Source: Hyphomicrobiales bacterium | GTDB lineage: Bacteria > Pseudomonadota > Alphaproteobacteria > Rhizobiales > CAJQND01 | Length of the DNA stretch: 64,000 nucleotides | Reading direction: 5' to 3' | Assembly (NCBI GenBank): GCA_028285595.1 | Contig: JANQOW010000137.1 | Coordinates: 62,001-126,000 of the forward strand | Part shown: piece by piece, positions 39,250-49,285 of the stretch | Layout: every line of letters begins with the position of its first letter | Position numbering within the stretch: position 1 is the first letter of the stretch | The notes under the pieces: generated by a model | The model's input: the letters and a program-made list of their open reading frames with translations, nothing else | Told to the model about the DNA's origin: nothing | Database searches by the model: none | Made by a program: the position numbers and the translations under genes

Positions 39250-40268
39250 AGGCTGATACGTCGACCTTCCGCTGAGGAGCGGTAGACGGCCTCCTCTATC
39301 TCCAGGTTCGTAAGATAGTCCTGCGCGGTGTTCTGCACCGGTGCGCCTGTGGTGAGGTGGTCCAGGACGTGCGCCTGGAGCCGGTGCACACTGTCGCCGG
39401 CGAAACCTTGGTTCTGCCAGTCATAGGCGTGTGGGCGCCAATCGTTCTGGCCGTGCGGGCGGGTGTGGATCTCGCCATCTCCGTTCAAGCTGAGCACGCC
39501 GTCTGAACCTTCGATTAGCATCTCGCCCATGGTCAGTCGGCGGTTCTCGGCGGGGTGATCGGCCAGCCTGTTGCCATCGAACAGGCCGCGGCGACCATCT
39601 TTGAAGTCGAAGATGATGATGCCTGCGTCTTCGCCTGAAATCACCGGATTGAGCTGGCGCAAATCGGCTGTCACCTCGCTCACCTCGCCAAGCAGGAAAC
39701 GAAACACATCGATCAGGTGAATGGCGGTCTCATGGATGAGAAAGCGCGGCATCTTCTGGAAATAGGGCTGGCGGGCGAGATAGGCTTCCGGGCCCTGACC
39801 ATCGCCGGGACGAAGGCGGAACGAGACCTGGTAAAGCTCGCCCACTGCCCCGCGGTCGATCAGGGCCTTTAGTTCCCTGTGCCAGGGTTGAAATCGGAAA
39901 TTCTCGTGGACGACCACCGTTGCACCCTGGGTGGCGATCTCGTCAGTGAGGTTTTTCGCTTCATCCAGGCTCGTGCAGAACGGTTTCTGACAAATCACAG
40001 GGATGTTCCGGGCCATGGCGGCGCGCACGAAAACCTGATGTGTTGGGGGCGGTGTGATGATGTCCACCAGGTCGGGCTTTGTCTCATCAAGCATGTCGGC
40101 AAAATCGCTGAAGGTGTTTGCGATCTGGTGGGTCTTGGCCACGTCGCCCAATGCCGCCTCATCCAGCGAACAGCAACCCACCAAGTCCACCGGCAGACGT
40201 GACCAGCCGTCATAATGAAACTGAGAGAAATAGCCGGTCCCGGCGCAGGCGACTTTGAGACGGGTCAT
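39246..40268 (-). CDS. Gfo/Idh/MocA family oxidoreductase
   Basis: A 340-residue NAD(P)-dependent dehydrogenase. LKVACAGTGYFSQFHYDGW is the Rossmann start, CQKPF near 96 corresponds to the catalytic EKP-type lysine, and the C-terminal half is the alpha/beta substrate domain with IHETAIHLIDVFRFL. Members oxidise sugars and inositols. The ATG at 40268 overlaps the stop of the SMP-30 gene by four bases, so lactonase and dehydrogenase are translated together. Confidence 0.88.
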   Translation of the reverse strand: MTRLKVACAGTGYFSQFHYDGWSRLPVDLVGCCSLDEAALGDVAKTHQIANTFSDFADMLDETKPDLVDIITPPPTHQVFVRAAMARNIPVICQKPFCTSLDEAKNLTDEIATQGATVVVHENFRFQPWHRELKALIDRGAVGELYQVSFRLRPGDGQGPEAYLARQPYFQKMPRFLIHETAIHLIDVFRFLLGEVSEVTADLRQLNPVISGEDAGIIIFDFKDGRRGLFDGNRLADHPAENRRLTMGEMLIEGSDGVLSLNGDGEIHTRPHGQNDWRPHAYDWQNQGFAGDSVHRLQAHVLDHLTTGAPVQNTAQDYLTNLEIEEAVYRSSAEGRRISL

Positions 40269-41233
40269 GTGAAGCTCCAATGGCTGGGGGCGAGGCCGGC
40301 TACGGGAGCGTCGAACCGGGCGATTTGAGCGCCCAGCAAGCATCCCAGATAGGCGGTGCGAAGGTCCGGGCCGCCGAACGCCAGACTGGAGATGTTACGC
40401 AAGACCTTGCCTTTATTGTCATCCAGATGGGGCCGGCCCATGGTGCAGGTCTGGAAGGCCTCTTCCACCCAATCCAGGAAGGCCGGATCGCAGTCCTGCA
40501 TGACCAGCTCTTGTTTGCCGTCCCGATCTACCCTGATCACCCGGTTGGAGACGATCGAAGTGATCCAGAAGCCGCCATCCGCATCGAACGTCAGCCCGTC
40601 TGGAAACGTGCCCGCGCCATATTCCGCAATGGTCCGCTTGTTCGACAAGTCGCCGCTTTCAGCCACGTCAAAGAGCACAGAACGCCGGGCGAATGTTTCG
40701 TTCACATAAAGCTGGCCGCTGACCGGGTGGATCAGGCATTCATTGGTGTAGCCCAGACCATCGGCCACAATCCGGGAACCTTTTGTATCTTTCAGGACAA
40801 TGAAGCCTGTGGAGGCGGTTGGCCGGTAATCGTCCCCGCGAGGCTGGATGCGCGTTGAGACGGTGACCCACACCCGGTGGTCGGCATCCACGTGCACATA
40901 ATTGGTGGGCGGCAGCGGTATTCCATCAACCTCCAGCAGATAAGGGTCAAGCGTGCCGTCCGGTTTCAGGTAATAGACCCCGCCATCGCTATCGCCCAAA
41001 TGCGCCAGCAGCCAGCCACCCTCGGGGTGGATTGCGATGCCGTTCGGCTTGGGTGTGAAGGCCCCTTGGGCAAGCACTGAGTTTTGGCTGCCGTCCGGCG
41101 CGATAATGGTGACGCCGCCGCGCCAATCGGCGACGTGGAGGCTACCGTCCGGCAAGGTGAGGACGCATTCCGGCCGGGAAAGCTCCTCGCCGACGAACGA
41201 GAGAGCATCAAGCGGGATCATCTGCCCATCCAA
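40265..41233 (-). CDS. SMP-30/gluconolactonase family protein
   Basis: A 322-residue six-bladed beta-propeller of the SMP-30/LRE family, with metal-ligand-type stretches RPECVLTLPDGSLHVADW, PNGIAIHPEGGWLLAHLG, GYTNECLIHPVSGQLYV and FPDGLTFDADGGFWI. Such enzymes open sugar lactones made by dehydrogenases; the overlapping Gfo/Idh/MocA gene could supply the lactone. ATG at 41221 is an alternative start. It diverges from the DUF1537 kinase operon. Confidence 0.87.
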   Translation of the reverse strand: MDGQMIPLDALSFVGEELSRPECVLTLPDGSLHVADWRGGVTIIAPDGSQNSVLAQGAFTPKPNGIAIHPEGGWLLAHLGDSDGGVYYLKPDGTLDPYLLEVDGIPLPPTNYVHVDADHRVWVTVSTRIQPRGDDYRPTASTGFIVLKDTKGSRIVADGLGYTNECLIHPVSGQLYVNETFARRSVLFDVAESGDLSNKRTIAEYGAGTFPDGLTFDADGGFWITSIVSNRVIRVDRDGKQELVMQDCDPAFLDWVEEAFQTCTMGRPHLDDNKGKVLRNISSLAFGGPDLRTAYLGCLLGAQIARFDAPVAGLAPSHWSFT

Positions 41234-41299
41234 GTCTGGTTAATCTCATGTCATGTGGCCCATGTTGTGAAATACCCTCTGAAACACAAGGGCTGTGCT

Positions 41300-41311
41300 T
41301 GCACCGGTGCA
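41300..41311. promoter_or_regulatory. palindromic operator candidate
   Basis: TGCACCGGTGCA is a perfect 12-base palindrome with a central CG, the form typical of LacI-family operators. It sits between the divergent lactonase and kinase genes, 46 bases before the kinase GTG. No LacI-type regulator gene is in the window. Confidence 0.45.
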
Positions 41312-41356
41312 TGGTAAGACTTAGCATGCGGCGCTCAAGTGCGGAGGGGAAAACGC

Positions 41357-42646
41357 GTGTTGCTGGGCTGCATAGCCGATGATTTTACCGGAGCCACCGA
41401 TCTTGCCAATGTGCTGACCCGCGGCGGCATGTCTTGCGTGCAGCTCAACGGGCTCGGGGCGCTGCGTGATGGTGCAGCAGAACGCGTCGCAGATGCAGAT
41501 GCGGTGGTTGTCGCCCTGAAAAGCCGGTCTATCCCTGCCGCAGATGCCGTTGCGCAGTCTCTGCAAGCCCTCTCATGGCTACGTTCGCAGGGCTGCGAGA
41601 AGTTCTTCTTCAAGTACTGCTCCACGTTCGATTCGACCGATGAGGGAAACATTGGTCCGGTCGCCGAAGCCCTGATGGAGGCGTTGGGTGCCGACTTTAC
41701 AATCGCCTGTCCGGCTGCGCCTGAGAACGGCCGGACGGTCTATCAAGGCCATCTGTTTGTGAACGGTGTCCTGCTTTCAGAAACCGGTATGCGCCATCAT
41801 CCGATTACCCCCATGACCGATGCCAATCTGGTGCGCGTGCTCGCCCGCCAGAGCGCCGGGGAGGTGGGGTTGATCGAGACCTCGGCGGTACACGCTGGCG
41901 CCGGGTCCATCGCGGAACGTGTCGGGCAGCTTCGGGCAGAGGGCACACGTCTGGCGATTGCAGACGCGATCAGCGCGGCTGATCTCGTTGCCCTCGCCGA
42001 CGGCACGGAGGAATTGTCCTTGCTGACCGGTGGGTCCGGTCTTGCCTTGGGGTTGCCTGACCTCTTTAAGCGCTCCGGGCGCATGGACGGGCGCGGTGCA
42101 AAGTTGAACTGGCCGGTTGACGGCTATGGCGCGGTGATTTCCGGCAGCTGTTCGCAGGCCACCAACGGGCAGGTTGCCGTTATGAGCAAGACCCATCCGG
42201 CGATGGCGCTGAGCCCCGCCGCGCTTGCGTCTGATCAAGCCGGTGAGGTTGAGAAAGCCGTACACTTTGTGCAATCAAACCGGTCGGCGGGCCCGGCGCT
42301 TATCTATTCAACTGCACCGCCTGATGAGTTGGCAGCCGTGCAGGCCTCGCTTGGCCAGGAGCAGGCCAGCCAATTGATCGAAAGTGCCATGGCGGAGATT
42401 GCACAGCAGCTTGTGGCGGGCGGGGTCAGACGCCTCGTGGTCGCCGGTGGGGAAACCTCCGGCGCTGTGGTGACGGCGTTGGGACTGGATACCCTGGCCA
42501 TCGGGCCCGAGATTGACCCTGGTGTGCCATGGACCCTTGCTCTGGGTGATCCGGACTTGGCTCTGGCGCTGAAGTCCGGCAACTTCGGTGGGCCGGACTT
42601 TTTCAGTAAAGCGTTTTCCGTGTTGGATGATTTGGCGGCGGTATGA
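41357..42646 (+). CDS. four-carbon acid sugar kinase family protein (DUF1537, OtnK-like)
   Basis: A 429-residue DUF1537 kinase. The N-terminal domain starts LLGCIADDFTGATDLAN, with the Asp pair of the substrate site, and has FKYCSTFDSTDEGNIGP; the C-terminal nucleotide domain ends with VVAGGETSGAVV. Characterised members phosphorylate 3-oxo-tetronates or D-threonate at O4. GGAGGGG upstream supports the GTG at 41357 over the GTG at 41339. It overlaps the OtnC-like gene by four bases (ATGA), matching the known kinase-decarboxylase pairing. Confidence 0.9.
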   Translation: MLLGCIADDFTGATDLANVLTRGGMSCVQLNGLGALRDGAAERVADADAVVVALKSRSIPAADAVAQSLQALSWLRSQGCEKFFFKYCSTFDSTDEGNIGPVAEALMEALGADFTIACPAAPENGRTVYQGHLFVNGVLLSETGMRHHPITPMTDANLVRVLARQSAGEVGLIETSAVHAGAGSIAERVGQLRAEGTRLAIADAISAADLVALADGTEELSLLTGGSGLALGLPDLFKRSGRMDGRGAKLNWPVDGYGAVISGSCSQATNGQVAVMSKTHPAMALSPAALASDQAGEVEKAVHFVQSNRSAGPALIYSTAPPDELAAVQASLGQEQASQLIESAMAEIAQQLVAGGVRRLVVAGGETSGAVVTALGLDTLAIGPEIDPGVPWTLALGDPDLALALKSGNFGGPDFFSKAFSVLDDLAAV

Positions 42647-43275
42647 GTGAGAGCGAACTTAGAGAACAGATAGCCCGGTTTGGCCGTTCCTTGTTCATGC
42701 GCGGGTATAGCTGCGGGTCGTCCGGCAATATCTCGGTGAAATTAGACGATGGTGTTCTGGTGACGCCCACCAACTCGTGCCTTGGCTTTTTGGAGCCGGA
42801 GCGGATTTCCAAGGTGGCCTTTGATGGCACTCATCTGGCCGGTGATCCGCCGTCGAAAGAGAGTTTTTTCCACCTGGCCCTGTATGAGGAACGCCAGAAG
42901 GATACTGCAATCGTTCACCTGCATTCTCCCTATTTGGTTGCTGTCTCCTGTCTCGCGGACCTGAATGAGGAGAACGTGCTGCCTCCCATCACGGCTTACT
43001 ATGTCATGCGTGTTGGCAAGCTGCCGCTGGTGCCCTATTTCCGACCGGGCGATAAGGCTCTGGCCGATGCTGTGCGCAAATATGCCCGCGAAAACCATGC
43101 CATGCTCTTGGCCAATCATGGGCCTATCGTCTCCGGCAAAACCCTGGATGCTGCGGTCTATGCGGCTGAAGAGCTGGAGGAGACCGCCAAGCTCTATCTG
43201 CTGCTTGACGGGCGCAAGATACGGCTGCTGAACGATCAACAAATTGCAGACCTCCACGAAGCTTTCCCCAATTGA
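42643..43275 (+). CDS. class II aldolase/adducin family protein (OtnC-like)
   Basis: A 210-residue class II aldolase-fold enzyme. SGNISVKLDDGVLVTPTN is the phosphate pocket, IVHLHSPYLVAV has the HxH zinc pair, and LLANHGPIVSGK a third His. Next to an OtnK-type kinase, such enzymes (OtnC) decarboxylate 3-oxo-tetronate 4-phosphate to dihydroxyacetone phosphate. The coupling (ATGA overlap) supports that role, though the sequence does not prove the substrate. Confidence 0.88.
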   Translation: MSESELREQIARFGRSLFMRGYSCGSSGNISVKLDDGVLVTPTNSCLGFLEPERISKVAFDGTHLAGDPPSKESFFHLALYEERQKDTAIVHLHSPYLVAVSCLADLNEENVLPPITAYYVMRVGKLPLVPYFRPGDKALADAVRKYARENHAMLLANHGPIVSGKTLDAAVYAAEELEETAKLYLLLDGRKIRLLNDQQIADLHEAFPN

Positions 43276-43293
43276 ATGAGTTGACCCCCTGAC

Positions 43294-43593
43294 ATGTATG
43301 TTGTGACTGTGAAGTTCACCCTGGCCGAGGGTGCTGCTGAGACCTTTATGGGTTTCATGCGGACGCAGGCCCAAAACTCGCTGGAATTGGAGGCCGGATG
43401 CCACCAGTTCGATGTGTGCACCGATCCGAACGATGCGCGAGCCGTTTTTCTGTATGAGCTCTACAGTGATGAAGCCGCATTCCAGGTTCATTTGACGAGC
43501 GATCACTTCAAGCGGTTTGACGCCGATGTGGCCGACCTGGTCGCTGAGAAACAGGTGGCATGCTACCACCTCGACACTCCTGACCGAGGCTGA
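43294..43593 (+). CDS. antibiotic biosynthesis monooxygenase (ABM) domain protein
   Basis: A 99-residue ferredoxin-like ABM domain: MYVVTVKFTLAEG, NSLELEAGCHQFDV and FLYELYSDEAAFQVHLTSDHF are family features. Family members include cofactor-free quinol monooxygenases and sugar-related mutarotase-like proteins. It lies between the aldolase and dehydrogenase genes with gaps of 18 and 3 bases, so it is part of this operon. Its reaction here is unknown. Confidence 0.82.
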   Translation: MYVVTVKFTLAEGAAETFMGFMRTQAQNSLELEAGCHQFDVCTDPNDARAVFLYELYSDEAAFQVHLTSDHFKRFDADVADLVAEKQVACYHLDTPDRG

Positions 43594-43596
43594 CTG

Positions 43597-44691
<1,095 letters not shown>

Positions 44692-44707
44692 TCTGGTAGG
44701 GAAAACT

Positions 44708-44750
44708 GCCGGGCATCGCTGTGGGGCTTGATTACTGTTCGATGCCCGGC
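44708..44750 (+). terminator. large inverted repeat after the sugar-acid operon
   Basis: GCCGGGCATCG (44708-44718) pairs perfectly with CGATGCCCGGC (44740-44750) over 21 bases, 17 bases after the stop. There is no T-run, so it may be a rho-dependent or mRNA 3'-stabilising hairpin. Confidence 0.5.
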
Positions 44751-44903
44751 AAGAGGGCAGTGAGAGAAACTTTTGCTTGCAACCTGTCGGGCACATGCGG
44801 GTGAGGGGGGACTACTGTGCCGCTGGCTGTTTGACGCCTTACTCTGTTCTCTCACCCGGGCTTATACGTGGCGCCGGTGACAGTTAGGTGACAAAAGTCC
44901 TCT

Positions 44904-46910
44904 CTAAAACGCCACGCACCTGCCGAACTCATAGAAGAAACCGGGCGGGCACACATCATAGCTTGGAACCCGATAACGCCGGCGCACGCAGCGGCTGCCT
45001 TGGCGGCGATATCCGGGTCCGCAATACTCCGCAACGTAGCGGCGATGGACGCATTCTCCTTCAAGATACACGTAGCGGCGCGGGCAGCGGGCCCTGCGTT
45101 GCTGGCGCTGCGGCTTGGGTCTCAGCTGAGGATCAACATTCACCGTTTTCGGGGGCTCATAGCGTGCGCACTCCGCCGACTTCACACCGCAGCTCTTCAA
45201 CATGCTGCACAGCGCACGCCGCGAGCCTTTAAGCTGGAAGGAGGCTGCAAAAGGTGGCGCGGACAGCGTGAGCTGGTTGGCGCTCATGAGGTCGCGCACA
45301 ATGCGGCTGCTGGCAGAAAACCCCTTCGATCCATCGCCGATCTCCACCTCTCCGGTAAGGCCGGCAACGGATGCGGGCAGAGAGTGTTTGGCGCCCGTGT
45401 CAAAACTGAGCGGCAAAGATGCGCCGGCCGCCTCAAGCGCTTTCAGCCCGCGCTCCACGCGTCCGTCAAAATCAGGGTAAACCCCTCGCTTCTTTTCGCG
45501 CAAGACGGCCGAAACACGTTTCTTCGGGCTGCAATAGGCCAGGAACTCAAGGCCGTTTGCCTCCACGCCGGCCGCTGGAGAGGACGCGTTGCCTTCATCT
45601 TGCTTATACTTGAAGGGGCGCCAGGCTGACTTGCCGGGGCCGAGGTTCACGGTCTCTTCAACCTCCGGCTCAGCGTCTGGTGGCGCCGCGGCGGCCTGGT
45701 CACCGCCTTGCAGGCGCTTCACGTAGGCGCGGGCGAGGTCTGAGCGAACGCCTTCGGGGAAATCGCGCAGATAAGCTTGCCAGCCTTCCAGAGTGTTTGT
45801 CTCAAGCGCCGTTTCGAAGGCTTCTTTGGCTGTGGGAGAGTCCTGCGGCGCAGGCGGGTCGGTCTGCGTGGCTGCGACGTTGGGTTCCTCATCGAAGCTG
45901 CCGGCATAGCCGGTGCAATCAGCCAGGAAGTTGAGGATCGGATCGGTCGCACCGGAAAGGGAAACCGGCACGGCCTTGAAGCTGTTCACTTGGTAATCGA
46001 TATCCGGCAACTCCTGCAGGGTCTCCCACAAAGCGTCATCGTTTTTGACGGTGATGCGGGCGCCGGAGACAGGTTCATCGGTGCCTTTCGCAACAACCGT
46101 CCCATCGAACGAATGGTCCTTATTGTTGCCTGAGAAGGCGACTTTGACCGAGGCCGCTTCTTCCAGGTCACCGGTCTGCGAGCTGAGCTTCAGAACCGAG
46201 ACGTTCTCCTTGAAACCGACCGCGCAATAGCCCTGGATCAGCACGGTATCGCTGTCTGAGGCCTTGACGGTAAGCGTCGAGGCGGTTTTGCCTTGATTTG
46301 CCTCGTCCTTGAATTGCCGATAGGACCATTTCAGCTCTGGAGTTGCTTGAGGCTTTTCCTCGGTCTCGGCGGTGCTTGCCGCGTCTGGCTTGGGCTCCGC
46401 TTCGCTGTCCGGCACCACGGTGACGGCCTTCGGCTCATCGGCGGGTTCGGTTTCAGCCACTTCGGGCTCCGGCGTGGGTGCGGGTTCGGGTTCAGGTGTT
46501 GGGGTCTCTTCGGCGGCGACTTCCGGCTCTTTCTCAGGCTCCGGCTTGGCGGGCACGGGCTGTTCTGAGGCCACATAGCCCTCACATTGTCTGAACGTGC
46601 CCTTCACCTGGACCTTGCGTGAGCATAAAACGCCGCCCCACTTGTAGCCGGTTTTGCCTTCGCCAAACTCAATCTTGAACCAGGGGAAGCCGTTCATTTG
46701 TACGCCGGTATCTTCCAGGATTTTGACCGTGTCGCCCTCTTTCAAGCCGGCCACCTGTTTGAAGCTGGAACCGGGCCCAGTGCGCACTTTGCCGCCCCAG
46801 GAGCCAGCCTCCACCGGAAACGTGTCCTGCGCCTGAGCGATAGGGCTCAAGATCAATGTGGTGGCTGCGACAGCAAGTGTTTTGGTCAGCAGTTTCAAAC
46901 GAAGAGCCAT
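44904..46910 (-). CDS. exported SH3 domain protein with C-terminal cysteine repeats
   Basis: A 668-residue envelope protein. A signal peptide ends near residue 27 (SPIAQAQ). A bacterial SH3 domain follows (about 33-100, VRTGPGSSFKQVAGLKEGD), then a Pro/Glu-rich linker (about 115-200), two globular parts of unknown type and a basic C-terminus. The last 60 residues hold three repeats: CPRRYVYLEGECV, CGPGYRRQGSRCV and CPPGFFYEFGRCV. AAGGA supports the ATG at 46910; a TTG two codons earlier is less likely. SH3 and proline-rich parts suggest cell-wall association. Confidence 0.8.
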   Translation of the reverse strand: MALRLKLLTKTLAVAATTLILSPIAQAQDTFPVEAGSWGGKVRTGPGSSFKQVAGLKEGDTVKILEDTGVQMNGFPWFKIEFGEGKTGYKWGGVLCSRKVQVKGTFRQCEGYVASEQPVPAKPEPEKEPEVAAEETPTPEPEPAPTPEPEVAETEPADEPKAVTVVPDSEAEPKPDAASTAETEEKPQATPELKWSYRQFKDEANQGKTASTLTVKASDSDTVLIQGYCAVGFKENVSVLKLSSQTGDLEEAASVKVAFSGNNKDHSFDGTVVAKGTDEPVSGARITVKNDDALWETLQELPDIDYQVNSFKAVPVSLSGATDPILNFLADCTGYAGSFDEEPNVAATQTDPPAPQDSPTAKEAFETALETNTLEGWQAYLRDFPEGVRSDLARAYVKRLQGGDQAAAAPPDAEPEVEETVNLGPGKSAWRPFKYKQDEGNASSPAAGVEANGLEFLAYCSPKKRVSAVLREKKRGVYPDFDGRVERGLKALEAAGASLPLSFDTGAKHSLPASVAGLTGEVEIGDGSKGFSASSRIVRDLMSANQLTLSAPPFAASFQLKGSRRALCSMLKSCGVKSAECARYEPPKTVNVDPQLRPKPQRQQRRARCPRRYVYLEGECVHRRYVAEYCGPGYRRQGSRCVRRRYRVPSYDVCPPGFFYEFGRCVAF

Positions 46911-46922
46911 AGTCAATCCTTC

Positions 46923-48113
46923 TTACCTGCCCTCAGCGTGTGCTTTGCGCATCTCGCGGGCAATGATCAATTGTTGGATCTGGGTGGTGCCTTCATAAAG
47001 CCGGAAGAGACGTACATCCCGGTAAAAGCGCTCAATGCCATAGTCGGCAATATAGCCCGAACCGCCGTAGATCTGAACCGCGCGGTCTGCCACACGGCCG
47101 ACCATTTCGGAGGCATACATCTTACAGCAGGCCGCTTCCAGGGTGAGGCTGTCACCCCGGTCATACTTGGCAGCGCTGTCGGCAACCATGGTTTCCGCCG
47201 CATAGCATTCGGTGTGGCTGTCGGCCAGCATGGCCTGGATCAACTGAAACTCGCCTATGGGCTTGCCGAATTGCTGGCGCTCAGCGGTGTAGGTGAGGGC
47301 ATCGTGAATGAGGCGGCGCGCTGCGCCAATACACACCGAAGAGATGTGCAACCGGCCGCGGTCCAGCACTTTCATCGCTGTGATGAAGCCTTTGCCGGGC
47401 TCACCGCCAATGATCGCAGAGGCCGGCACACGGGCATTGTCGAACACCACGTCGGAGATATGGGCACCCCGCTGGCCCATTTTCTTTTCCGCCGCCCCGA
47501 CGCTGACCCCGGGCGTGTCCGTGTCGACGATGAAGGCGGAAATTCCGCGAGCCCCCGGAACATCCGGCTCGCTGCGGGCCATGACCGTGAGCACACCGGC
47601 ACGCCGAGCATTGGTTATGTAACGCTTGGTGCCGTTCAGAACGTAATGATCGCCGTCCCTGACGGCTTTGGTGCGTACGGACGCTGCATCGGAGCCAGCT
47701 TCCGGCTCGGTGAGGCAGAACGAGCCGATGAGATCACCTGAGGCCAAACGCGGCAGATAGGCCTGCTTTTGCTCCTCGGTGCCGTCAATCAGAATGCCTT
47801 GAGATCCAATCCCGACATTTGTGCCCACAACCGAGCGGAACGCCGGCGAGGTCCAGCCTAACTCGCGGGCAAGTGCCATTTCCTGGGTGGCCGATAGTCC
47901 AAGTCCGCCATAGGCCTGGGGGATGGACAGGCCGAAGAGGCCCAAGTCGCGCATTTTGTTCACAATGGTGTCGGGGACCAGATCATCCTCATCGACCTTG
48001 GCTTCCAGCGGCAACAGTTCGTCGCGCACAAAGCGGCGCACGGTCTCGATGAGTTGATCCATGGTTTCCGCGTCAATGGCGCCATGAGGATGGGCTTGCG
48101 CAATATCGTCCAT
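46923..48113 (-). CDS. acyl-CoA dehydrogenase
   Basis: A 396-residue flavoprotein dehydrogenase. GSFCLTEPEAGSDAASVRTKAV near 132-153 binds FAD, YGGSGYIADYGIERFYRD and LYEGTTQIQQLIIARE near the C-terminus contain the catalytic Glu. It oxidises an acyl-CoA to the enoyl-CoA and passes electrons to ETF. It lies upstream of the SH3 gene on the same strand with a 12-base gap; chain length preference cannot be read. Confidence 0.93.
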   Translation of the reverse strand: MDDIAQAHPHGAIDAETMDQLIETVRRFVRDELLPLEAKVDEDDLVPDTIVNKMRDLGLFGLSIPQAYGGLGLSATQEMALARELGWTSPAFRSVVGTNVGIGSQGILIDGTEEQKQAYLPRLASGDLIGSFCLTEPEAGSDAASVRTKAVRDGDHYVLNGTKRYITNARRAGVLTVMARSEPDVPGARGISAFIVDTDTPGVSVGAAEKKMGQRGAHISDVVFDNARVPASAIIGGEPGKGFITAMKVLDRGRLHISSVCIGAARRLIHDALTYTAERQQFGKPIGEFQLIQAMLADSHTECYAAETMVADSAAKYDRGDSLTLEAACCKMYASEMVGRVADRAVQIYGGSGYIADYGIERFYRDVRLFRLYEGTTQIQQLIIAREMRKAHAEGR

Positions 48114-48200
48114 GGGGTTTTCCTGCTTTTGGGCCAGCCTGTTTTGCCCAATTGTGCGCGAGGGTCAAGGCGAAGTAAAGGCAGCGTCCAGGTCGAAGCA

Positions 48201-49124
48201 TCAACGCTTCTTAGACCTGTAGACGATGCAAACCCCGCCAGCCCGTCGCAAACGTTTGCAGAACTTGTTGGCTTTTTCGCGGCTGGGTTGACCAATGCGG
48301 ACCTCATATCGCCTGGCAGCTCCGAAACTGTAGTTCACTTCACGTAAAACCATCGGCTTTAAGCCACCCAAAACCTTCGGAAACCGTCGCTGGATCTTGC
48401 CAAATTGGCCGAGTGCCTTGCTCAAAGACCAGTTGGCGGCCAAGTGCACGCCCCATGGCTGCCAAGGTGCGCTGGCGTAGCGCTGCTGCAGTGCATAGCG
48501 TTTGACCGGCAACCGGCGGCAGGCATCCTGAAACGGCCTCTTGGGATCAAGCGTATATTTGGCCTCTGGCGGCGTCTCTGCGGCCCAGTCCGCTGCCGGA
48601 TAGCCTGTGATGGTGATGACGAAGTTCTGCGTTTCCGCCGGCAGCCTGGAACGACCTTTGCGCCAACGTTCCACTCGGTTTTCCCCGGAATTGTAGGCCG
48701 CCGCTGCCAGGCCCAGATTGCCGAACTGACGTTTGAGCTTGGCCAGATAGCGGGCGGAGGCCTCTATTGCCTCGCCGGGATTGAATGGGTCCTCCAAGCC
48801 TCGCAGTTTTGCGGTGCCCGGCATGAACTGTGCGATGCCCATGGCGCCTTTCGGGCTGACGGCGTTGGGATTGAAGCGACTTTCCTGCCAGAGCAGACGG
48901 GCGAAGAAACCGGGGGGCAGAGCGGAGCCTCGCGCGGCTTTCTCGATGCGTTGGCAAACGTCCGTGATGAAGGATGTTCGGTCGGCTTGCTTGGCGGCCG
49001 GGGCCTTGACCGTTACGGCTGCGATGACGCCGGCAAGGACCAGCCAAAGGCATTGCTTAGTCTGTGTCGGCAGCATTGGGGCACCAGACTTCGGTTGATC
49101 GCGCGAGACGGTGCCATGTAACAT
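48201..49124 (-). CDS. lytic murein transglycosylase (SLT domain)
   Basis: An up to 307-residue exported protein with a lysozyme-like SLT domain at about 70-185: FFARLLWQESRFNPNAVSPKGAMGIAQFMPGTA holds the catalytic Glu (QESRFN), and YNSGENRVERW the second conserved block. A hydrophobic N-terminal segment (LWLVLAGVIAAVTV) is the export signal. ATG at 49076 would place it at the very start and is a good alternative. The last 30 residues carry a small basic domain. It cleaves glycan strands to anhydro-muropeptides. Confidence 0.88.
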   Translation of the reverse strand: MLHGTVSRDQPKSGAPMLPTQTKQCLWLVLAGVIAAVTVKAPAAKQADRTSFITDVCQRIEKAARGSALPPGFFARLLWQESRFNPNAVSPKGAMGIAQFMPGTAKLRGLEDPFNPGEAIEASARYLAKLKRQFGNLGLAAAAYNSGENRVERWRKGRSRLPAETQNFVITITGYPAADWAAETPPEAKYTLDPKRPFQDACRRLPVKRYALQQRYASAPWQPWGVHLAANWSLSKALGQFGKIQRRFPKVLGGLKPMVLREVNYSFGAARRYEVRIGQPSREKANKFCKRLRRAGGVCIVYRSKKR

Positions 49125-49156
49125 CTCTCAGGGCGCAATGCCCAAGCACAAAAAGG

Positions 49157-49187
49157 CGAAGCCCGGCGCGGGCAACGCCGGGCTTCT
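49157..49187 (-). terminator. terminator of glnK-amtB
   Basis: AAGCCCGGCG (49159-49168) pairs with CGCCGGGCTT (49176-49185). On minus the hairpin is followed by CGCCTTTTT. It lies about 100 bases past the amtB stop. Confidence 0.75.
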
Positions 49188-49285
49188 GGGACCAGGTCCC
49201 CTGGACCGGACGATCAGATCACGTGATGGGATTTGATCTGGCGTCCGGTTACAGGGTGAGCTTCCTGGCCATGCTTTTGACGGCG

